A stretch of 64,000 nucleotides of DNA from the NCBI GenBank assembly GCA_030430075.1, contig JAUIGN010000005.1:248001-312000 (forward strand), read 5' to 3'. The notes under the pieces are model-generated. The model saw only the letters and a program-made list of their open reading frames with translations. It was not told the origin of the DNA and searched no databases. Shown piece after piece: positions 21,403 to 28,800 of this stretch. This stretch comes from a bacterium. GTDB lineage: Bacteria > Planctomycetota > Planctomycetia > Pirellulales > Pirellulaceae. Every line of letters begins with the position of its first letter. Positions within the stretch are counted from its first letter, which is position 1. The position numbers and the translations under genes are program-made.

Positions 21403-22704
21403 TCATCGAACGGTCAATTCTCGCGACGCCGATGTAAGCACTTCGGAGCCGCTATCGGTGACAATCACCGTGTCGGAGAGGAACGAATCACCGCGTCCGG
21501 TCCGCAACAGCCAGGACAGGACGTGAAAGACCATGCCGGGCTGAAGCTGCAATTCCGATTCCGCTCGCAGACCTACCGGCACGCCGCCTCCGGACCAACT
21601 GGGCGGAAAGCCCATGCCGACTGAATAGCCGCAATGGTGGCGACGGTAGTGTTCGAGTCCGGCTCGATCGACCGGCTTTTGCCAGGCGGAATAGACCTCG
21701 CCTGCCGTGACGCCTGGCGCGATCGTGTCGAAAACACTTTCCAACGCCTCGCGGCAGACGTCGTGAATCTTTCGTGAGCGCACAGGAGCCTTGCCAATGT
21801 GGACCAGCCGCCCAATCGGGCCGTGATAGCGCTGCACGCAGCCTGACATCTCGATGAACAAGATGTCTTTCTGACGGAGTCGCCGGTCGTCCCAAGTGCC
21901 ATGTTCATGTTCAAGCGTGTGCGTAGAACGAACCAGCGGGATAAAGGCGGGATACGTGCCTCCGTGCCGAAACATCGCTTGGTAGATCGCGGCCACGACT
22001 TCGCGTTGTTCCACACCAGCGCCGGCGGCGGCAATGCCGCTCAACATCATTGAGTCAGACAAGGCGGCTGCCTTGCGGATGCATTCCAGTTCACGTGGCG
22101 ATTTGATTATCCGGCAATTGTCAACAAGTGATGAAGTGTCTTGCCAATCGACATCAGGCAGGGCGCTGACGATTCCGTCGGCAATGCGATAAGGGAGAAA
22201 TGAACTGTCTTTCTCGATTCCGATCCGGCCCCTGTTCAAGCCGACTTCATTTAACAATTCGCAGCTGGTGCGAATTGGATTCGAAACATCCTGCGGAGGC
22301 CCTTCACCGCTGCGAACCGACACGCCCAAGCTGGCCGACCATGGCTGCAACCCGCCAACGCCTCCACGTTCGGTCGGCACAGACATCGCTAAATCTTGCG
22401 CTTCATGTTCCGCAAGCGGTAGAGGTTCGGCTCCGTCGGAATAGCCAACGTGCCGAACATCGGGAACTTGATCGCGTACCGTGGCCCGTTCCATCGCTCG
22501 TGTGATGAGAATCGGCTGCCCTTCCATTGGAACCACCAGCAGCTGATAGGCGAAGTAACCTTGATGGTCTAAACCGGTGAGATAACAAACGTTCTCCGGG
22601 CTGGCGATCAGGCAAGCATCAAGGCCTTGCTTCGCCATCCGATCGCGAACGCATGTGAGTCTGTGGCGATACTCGTCGGCGGGAAAGTAACGTGTGCGGG
22701 CCAT
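21403..22704 (-). CDS. Creatinase-fold (M24-like) hydrolase, possible ectoine hydrolase type
   Basis: The 433-residue product has the creatinase N-domain (F-P-A-D-E-Y-R-H-R-L, then N-V-C-Y-L-T-G near residue 40) and the pita-bread C-domain. The ATG at 22704 is chosen because AGAGAG lies just upstream and the earlier in-frame codons look non-coding. The metal-ligand aspartates of M24 peptidases are not present: the usual D-A-G...D position reads F-I-E-M-S-G...Y-H-G-P-I-G-R, followed by G-Y-S-V-G-M-G-F-P-P. This pattern is typical of the metal-independent ectoine hydrolase (DoeA/EutD) branch, which opens the ectoine ring to an acetylated diaminobutyrate. It lies downstream of aspartokinase on the same strand, 285 bases after the 85-aa gene. 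Alternatives are an Xaa-Pro dipeptidase-like or creatinase-like amidohydrolase. The fold is certain; the substrate is inferred. Confidence 0.8.
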   Translation of the reverse strand: MARTRYFPADEYRHRLTCVRDRMAKQGLDACLIASPENVCYLTGLDHQGYFAYQLLVVPMEGQPILITRAMERATVRDQVPDVRHVGYSDGAEPLPLAEHEAQDLAMSVPTERGGVGGLQPWSASLGVSVRSGEGPPQDVSNPIRTSCELLNEVGLNRGRIGIEKDSSFLPYRIADGIVSALPDVDWQDTSSLVDNCRIIKSPRELECIRKAAALSDSMMLSGIAAAGAGVEQREVVAAIYQAMFRHGGTYPAFIPLVRSTHTLEHEHGTWDDRRLRQKDILFIEMSGCVQRYHGPIGRLVHIGKAPVRSRKIHDVCREALESVFDTIAPGVTAGEVYSAWQKPVDRAGLEHYRRHHCGYSVGMGFPPSWSGGGVPVGLRAESELQLQPGMVFHVLSWLLRTGRGDSFLSDTVIVTDSGSEVLTSASRELTVR

Positions 22705-22989
22705 GAGCTCTCTAGCAGATGGAGAGTTGCGTGACAAACGGGGCTGCCCAGGTTCGCGGCGCTCTCGCACCCGACCCGGGACCACTTGCATTACTGGATA
22801 TCAGGCGGCGTGGATAGCGGCTGCGGGCGGGAAAGCGGCCGCGTTGCGTGGTTCGTGTTCCGCCGATGGTGGCGTTGGCGGAGACGCATGCGAAGCCGCG
22901 CTGGTTCGCAATTCGAGTCCGCCGCAATTGCCACGGATGTGTGAGGTTGTGATGGTCTGTCTCCGAGCACTTCCGTCGGTTGTGCCGCG

Positions 22990-23247
22990 TCATGCAGTTG
23001 TACTCAGTTGCGGGCGCTCGATGGCAGCTGCGTGAGTCGTCGTGGGCACGACCAGTTCGTCATGGATACGTTTGACAATCTCCTCGATTCGTTGCATCTC
23101 GTCGAGTTGCGCGCCAGCCCGATTGCGTACGACGGTCGCCGTCAAGACCTTCGTGCCGATCTGATAATTGGCCAGCGTTAGTGCCTCGAACTCACCCATA
23201 AACTGATTGAATATTGCGGCCAGCTCTTCGGTGATGTTGCCGATCAC
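22990..23247 (-). CDS. Small protein of unknown function (85 aa)
   Basis: This frame starts with GTG six bases after the aspartokinase stop codon, on the same strand. Its composition is like a real soluble protein: residues 1-30 look helical and amphipathic (I-T-E-E-L-A-A-I-F-N-Q-F), and a second helix has D-E-M-Q-R-I-E-E-I-V-K-R-I-H-D-E-L. I do not recognise a family. No strong ribosome-binding site precedes the GTG, so translation may be coupled to aspartokinase. The tail (T-T-T-H-A-A-A onwards) is low in information. Confidence 0.55.
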   Translation of the reverse strand: MIGNITEELAAIFNQFMGEFEALTLANYQIGTKVLTATVVRNRAGAQLDEMQRIEEIVKRIHDELVVPTTTHAAAIERPQLSTTA

Positions 23248-23253
23248 GCGCAG

Positions 23254-24594
23254 TTACCACGTGCAATGGGCTTTTGGCCGCAAGCCCCGATCGTGTAACG
23301 CGGTCACCGCGCGTTGAACGGCTTCCTCATCACCACTGACGATACAATCGGTGCCGCTGCGTTGGTGACGAATCTCTTCGACGTTGATGTCATGTTCCGC
23401 AAACACTTTCAGAAATGAGATTAACGCGCCGGGCTCGTCAGCGATGGTACCGGCATGAATATTGACGGCTTCCAAAGGCCGCTCGATGATGTAGAGGCCT
23501 GCCGGCAGGTCGATGTCGGAAACGATCGTTCGCTCGTCGGGCCGCGCGGGATCAAAGATGTGGACCGGAACGCCGCCCGCCCGCACGGGCTCGACCGCCC
23601 GTGAGTAGATGTTGCCGGCTTCGGTTGCGAGATCGTAATCCAGATCGCGAACCGTTCGCGCCACGTCACCCACCAACATGTCATCGCCCGTCAAAACGCC
23701 CGGTGTCTCTTTGCAAAAGCCAACGTATTCCGCGTCGAGTGCCAGACCGAGGAATGTCGCCGTCAGATCGGATCCTCCGCGCCCCAGACTCGTTCGATAC
23801 ACACCCGTGTAGGACGCCTCGCGTTGCTCATCGTGGCGCGCCTGCATGATTTCCTTAAAACCATTGTCGGGATCGAAGATGCCGTCAAATCCCGTGACGA
23901 CCGGCACGATGCCGCGTTCCAGGTACTGGCCGACAATGACTTCGCGCGAGTGATCGACGGCACGTGCCCAATCGATCGTCGCCGAACCGAAGTGATTGTT
24001 CGTGAAAATCCCTAGCTCCATTGCTGTGACCGGAGCCGCCAACATCGGGAACTCGCCTTGGCGGTGCTGGTCGTTGAGGTAACCGGCAATGATCTTGACC
24101 GCCAGCCGTTCGCCCGCAGTGATAATCACGTCGTTCAAGCTTGGCACGTCCTCGAACGCCGAGCACGACATTGACACGGTGTTCGTTACCGATTCGATGT
24201 CGTCTTGGATCTCCTGGACCAATACCAGGTCATCGGTCAGCTTGAGGTCTCGGATCAGTTGCAGGTGCGCGTCCAGGAGCTGTTGGCCGAACGCTTCGAC
24301 ACCGGTGGCAAGAGAACTGTGCCGGGCCACAAAGCTCTTGTAGTTTTGCAGTAGGTCGGTGACGCTGAACTTCTTTTCCGAACCGCTGCGACCGCGGCGA
24401 TAGGCCGAGAATACCGGCACGACGAACTTGTCGTCAAGCAGACCGCAGATGGTTCGGCGTGCCAGCTTGATGCGGCGCTGTTCCTTTGGCGCACCGACGG
24501 TTGTTCCGCCGAACTTCAAAACGACGACATCCTTGCGGCTGCGTCGATGCGGGATACTGGCAAGTGTGTTCTCAGAGATCGTTAGATCAGTCAT
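23254..24594 (-). CDS. Aspartate kinase
   Basis: The 446-residue protein phosphorylates aspartate, the first step towards lysine, threonine, methionine and aspartate-semialdehyde-derived compounds. It shows the amino-acid-kinase start V-L-K-F-G-G-T-T-V-G (about residue 25), S-A-Y-R-R-G-R-S-G near 65, the motif T-G-V-Y-R-T-S-L-G-R-G-G-S-D near 270, and a C-terminal ACT-type regulatory region with I-A-D-E-P-G-A-L. ATG at 24594 is preferred over TTG at 24597: it has GGAGG eight bases upstream and overlaps the upstream gene's stop (ATGACTGA). It is not the divergent aspartokinase (Ask_Ect) found in classical ectoine clusters. Feedback control through the ACT region is likely from family knowledge. 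Confidence 0.9.
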   Translation of the reverse strand: MTDLTISENTLASIPHRRSRKDVVVLKFGGTTVGAPKEQRRIKLARRTICGLLDDKFVVPVFSAYRRGRSGSEKKFSVTDLLQNYKSFVARHSSLATGVEAFGQQLLDAHLQLIRDLKLTDDLVLVQEIQDDIESVTNTVSMSCSAFEDVPSLNDVIITAGERLAVKIIAGYLNDQHRQGEFPMLAAPVTAMELGIFTNNHFGSATIDWARAVDHSREVIVGQYLERGIVPVVTGFDGIFDPDNGFKEIMQARHDEQREASYTGVYRTSLGRGGSDLTATFLGLALDAEYVGFCKETPGVLTGDDMLVGDVARTVRDLDYDLATEAGNIYSRAVEPVRAGGVPVHIFDPARPDERTIVSDIDLPAGLYIIERPLEAVNIHAGTIADEPGALISFLKVFAEHDINVEEIRHQRSGTDCIVSGDEEAVQRAVTALHDRGLRPKAHCTW

Positions 24595-24826
24595 CAATAA
24601 TGCCTCCCTGTTGCTGCTCGTAGCGCGTCAGACAGTCGCGTGAGCAGAGGTAGACGGTTAATTTCGAGTGGACCCATTCTGTTTTCCGGCCGCATATCTC
24701 GCAGTCATACTTGCCAAAGACTTTGGCCATCCCGTCGTCAGTTGCGAATCCGGCATTCGCATCGGGGAATCGCTCGTCATACGATTGCGCTGACTTGTTG
24801 GTCGCGTGTGTCGGTTGTGATGACAT
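24587..24826 (-). CDS. Small zinc-ribbon-like protein translationally coupled to aspartokinase
   Basis: The 79-residue product has an unstructured N-terminal half and a C-terminal C-x-x-C...C-x3-C arrangement (C-E-I-C-G-R-K, then L-C-S-R-D-C), which fits a treble-clef or ribbon zinc site. ATG at 24826 has GGAG eight bases upstream. The last codons overlap the aspartokinase start by eight bases, and this gene's own sequence supplies that gene's GGAGG. It may be a metal-binding regulator or partner of the enzyme; no function is known to me. Confidence 0.7.
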   Translation of the reverse strand: MSSQPTHATNKSAQSYDERFPDANAGFATDDGMAKVFGKYDCEICGRKTEWVHSKLTVYLCSRDCLTRYEQQQGGIIDD

Positions 24827-25006
24827 CAATAGCACTCCGTTTCTAATGGGTCGCTTCTAATACGTCGCTTTCGGCGCCCGTTCGAGACGCCGCTCGTCAA
24901 CGATCACTTTGCCCGCTTTGTTAGCTTGATGCCCGTAGACATCGGTTCGTTCAGTGAGTTGGGAGTGAGTTGGGTACACCCACCTCCGGGCTGATCGGAT
25001 GAAACC

Positions 25007-25067
25007 CAGCCGTGACTGTGGGTGTCCCTGTCCGCCCCAGCCGCGACTGTGGATGTCCCTGTCCGCC
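25007..25067. repeat. Two-copy tandem repeat, 31-base period
   Basis: A 30-base unit beginning CAGCCGTGACTGTGG at 25007 recurs at 25038 with two substitutions, separated by one C. The function is unknown. Confidence 0.8.
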
Positions 25068-25295
25068 GATTCAGAAGTGTCCTTGTTCGACCTGCCAGGT
25101 CCGGTAAGCGTGGGCCAGTTCCACGATGCGGCACGTGATCACAGTTGGGTCGAATGTGCGAGGTGCAGTGCGACGCAAACAGCCGGTTCCGTTGCTGCTA
25201 CGGCAGGATTTCACCGCAACAACAGGTTCCCCGGCGACTTGTACCCTCCGTCTTGATCGGGCGAGTTGTTCTCGCGTCAACCATTTGCGGAGCAC

Positions 25296-25315
25296 ATAGT
25301 TGCAGACACAACTAT
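25296..25315. promoter_or_regulatory. Perfect inverted repeat, possible operator
   Basis: ATAGTTG and CAACTAT form a perfect seven-base inverted repeat around CAGACA, and CAACTA recurs at 25324-25329. It is in an AT-richer pocket about 470 bases upstream of the aspartokinase group's first gene. The regulator and any promoter are unknown. Confidence 0.25.
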
Positions 25316-25596
25316 TGTTAACGCAACTACCGTAGCAGGTGTCGGACGCTGGTTCAACCGCCATGCATGCAATCCGGCGCTTCTCGACACATGATGGTCA
25401 TGTGGGGAGAGAGCGGGTGGGGCTTTGCCAGCGAGGATGCGATCTGGTGAGCGCGGCCTCTGCTCAGAAAGCCCGTGTGTCGCAACATGGTGTGCGACAC
25501 ACCGCACGTTCGGGCAACCGGCGGAGCAGTGAACCTGATCGCCAGGAGGGTTTCCTCCCGAACGAAAGGTCCGTGATACGGGCAATTATTCGCCCG

Positions 25597-25626
25597 GAAA
25601 AGTAGCCGCGCAGGAGCTTGCGCGGC
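25597..25626 (-). terminator. Intrinsic-terminator-like hairpin downstream of the M36 protease gene
   Basis: Read on the minus strand, GCCGCGC and GCGCGGC form a seven-base all-GC stem with an eight-base loop, followed by TACTTTTCC. It lies about 195 bases after the protease stop codon. Confidence 0.45.
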
Positions 25627-25819
25627 CGGGAAGTTTCTCGGACACGAGCGCACACAGATACCAAACGCACGTGTTCAGGCACTCATCCGAAATGAAATCC
25701 GACGATCGATGACCGAACGCCGATGCACGACAATCAATCATCGACGATCGCTCATCAGAATACCTTCGTACCCTCTCTTCCAGGACAGGGAAGACAGGGT
25801 CGCAGGTTGACGGCGGGTT

Positions 25820-28800
25820 CTATTCCTTCAGTCCGCCGCTCCAAGCCAGGTCCGCAGCATAGTCGTGGTAGAGCGAATCGAGATCCAGTTCTTCTTGTGC
25901 TTCGCGGTCGCGGTCCCAGTTGGCGAAGAGCGCGTCCCGGTCTTGTTCGGCCGGTTGAACAGGCTTCGTCGGCACCGTCGGCGAGGAATCGGCCGCGGTC
26001 GCGGGGGTCGAGCGGTCAGCGTATTGAGGTTGGCTGACGATCAATGCCGGTCCGCCGAATTGGGCCGTCAACTCGTCGCTCTCCATGTCGCCGTAGCTGC
26101 CCTCCCCTTCCCCTTCGCCGCCGGACGACGCCAGGAGGTTGTTGTTGATATGGTTGACGACTTGCAGGATATCGTTGGGCGTCTGGTAGCCATCGCCGTT
26201 GACGTCGTAGTAATAGGTCACGCCCCCTTCGCCTTCACCGCCGGCGGCGGATCGGGCGTTGATCCGATTGACACCAAGGAGCACGTCGCGAGGTGTCACT
26301 TCACCGTTGTCGTCCACATCATACGGGTTCCGCGGATTTTGGAAGACGAACTCGCCTTCGCCACCCGCGGCCGCCGTGATATTGATCGACGTCAAGCCGA
26401 GGTTGATGCGATCGATGTCGACGGGATCGGTCGGCTCGAACAGCAACGTGTCATGGAGTGGTGAAAGGTCGGCCGGATCCACGAAGAACTCGGCAAGCCC
26501 CGGGGCGTCGGCTTCCAGCGTGATAATTCCCAGCAACTGTTCGGTGGGTCCGAGCGGCTGAGTTCCGTTCTGAAAGGCACCATACTCGTCGATGATGTTC
26601 ACCAGCGACGTACCGGACAGACCGTTGGTATCGTATTCGGGTCCGCCTGTGTTCAGGAAATTCCGCGGATCTTGAACGGTCGGCGGCTTGAAGACGGTTG
26701 AAACCAGGTCCGAGTCAACCAGCACGTCCAGGTAGGCCGCGAAGATGCCTCGTCGGTCGACCCCATCGGCATTTCCATCGTCGGCTCGCAGATCCTGTCC
26801 GTAGATCCGCAGTTGGAAGCTCGACCCTTCCTCGATTTCGGTCAGCACCGTACCGCTCGAGTTGGTCGTCTCGATGCGGTAGTTGACGTCGCGGAAGTTT
26901 GTGCCGACCTGCACCGATACGGTCGCGGTGGCAGTTTGATTTTCGCCGTTGGAGACGGTGTAGGTGAACTGCTCCGTTCCGGAGAAACCGAAGGCGGGCG
27001 AGTAAGTCAGCCGCGTCCCGCCGTTGGTGATGATGACCGTGCCGCCGTCCGAGCGTGGCCCCACGGAGGTGATGGTGAGGGGCGGGCTGTTGCTGAAGTC
27101 ATTGGTCAGCACATCAAGCACGTTGCCTGAGCTGCCGGGATCGACATGGAACGTGTTGTCGACAGCCGTCAGGCCGGCATCGCCGCGAATTCGCAGCGTA
27201 TGCGCTAACTTCGGTGCGGCGGGTGTGTCCGAGTTGACGAATCGCTGCTCCGGAATTTGCACTGGCGAGGGCGGCTCGAACAAGAGCGTGTCGTTGTTCG
27301 GCGTGATGTCGGCCGGATCTCCCTTGAAGACGGCGTCTCCGATCGAGTTCGCACTCATGGGAACCTGGAACAAGAGCACTTCGTCGGCGCCGAGCGGGTC
27401 AGAGATACTGGTCTGTAGCGCACCCACTTCGTCAAGGATGCCGGGCAGACCGACGCTGCCGGAAACGGCGTTGGTGTATTCCGGGCCGTATTCGATGGCA
27501 CCCGCGACCGAGACGAGTCGGAAGTCGTAGAGCACATCGAGGTAGGCAGCCGCGACGCCGCGCCGATCGACCGGTGTGCCGTCTCCGTCGTCGTCACGCA
27601 GGTCCTGCACATAGACCTGCAAGAGGAATTGCTCACCGGATTCGATGACGTTGAGTGGTGTGCCGGCAAGGTCGGTCGTTTGGACCCGGTACTGAACCAC
27701 GTCGTCCGCCTCGCTGCCGGGGGTGATATGAACGGTCACCTGGGCCGTCGCCTGGACGGGGCCACCTTCGGAGATGGGCCGCTGATTCTGAATGGTGTAT
27801 GTGAACTGGTCCGTCCCCGAAACGCCGGCGTTCGGGGTGTATTCGAGGAAGTCGTCCTCGGGGTCCGGCGTTCCGGCGCGGTTGATCTGGACAAACCCCA
27901 GGTTGGCCGAGCCGACCTCCACCAACTCGATCGCCGGGAAGTTGCCCGCGATGTCGTTGACCAGCACATTCAGGGAGTTCTGGCTGGTATTGGTGGTTAC
28001 CTGGAAGGAATCGTCAATCGCGAAGGGATCGTCGAACGGTGGGAGGACGGTGACCGAGACCTTGGCGGTGTCCATCACGCCGCTCTGGTCGGAAATCGTG
28101 TACGTGAAGGATTCGTTGCCGAAGAAGTCTTCCAGGGGCGAGTACGTCACGAAATCACCAGCCGCCGAGATCGTCACGCGACCTCCGCGGTCTGGCGTTC
28201 CGACCGCCGAGATAAAGATCGGCCCGTTGAAGCTCGAGATGTCGTTCGCCAGCAAGTCGAGCAGGTTCGCGGTGCTGTTCTGTTCGACTTCCACGGCATC
28301 GTCAATGGCGTCCGGGCGATCGTTCAGGATCTGTACCACGTAGTCTTCCACTTCACCGGCCGTTGCGTGGCCTGTCGGACCCAGCGTGCTCTCGTAGCCG
28401 AAGCGGAAGCGGGCGTACGTCTGACCGGTGGCTGCGTCCGCCGGTACGTTGATGACGTAGGTGTATTCGCCGGTGGACTTGCGATCCGCGACAATCGCGT
28501 GTTCGTCAGCATCGTCGAAGTCGCCGTCGCCGTTGAAGTCGAACCAGGCATTGAACCGCGCGGGGGCGTTGGTCCCCGTATTCAGTTGAACGGTGATTTC
28601 GCTGCTGGAACCGGGGAAGAAAATGTCGTTAAAGACGACCCCGTCTTCATCGTTGGGGAAGTCATCCACGTCGTCACCCGTGGCGTCATCGGTCGGAATT
28701 CCATCCGGTTCGACGTCGAAGAAGTTTCCAATCGTCAGGCCGGCCAGCATGCCGTGCGAGGCACCGTCGGCGGCCACGGTCGTGCCGTAGCTGTCGGGCG

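Larger units (their letters stand above)
24827..25819. other. About 1 kb intergenic region with small repeats, no gene seen
   Basis: It holds a 30-base tandem duplication (25007-25067), a perfect inverted repeat (25296-25315) and a hairpin that may end the M36 gene transcript (25597-25626). The short open frames on both strands lack start signals and recognisable domains. Confidence 0.6.

Noticed and set aside
22712-22993. 93-residue minus-strand frame between the 85-aa gene and the hydrolase
   Set aside because: It is Arg/Thr-rich with no start signal, and its composition is like non-coding GC-rich DNA.
21403-24826. Complete ectoine biosynthesis/degradation operon
   Set aside because: No ectA, ectB, ectC, ectD or doeB-like gene is present, and the aspartokinase is not of the specialised ectoine type.
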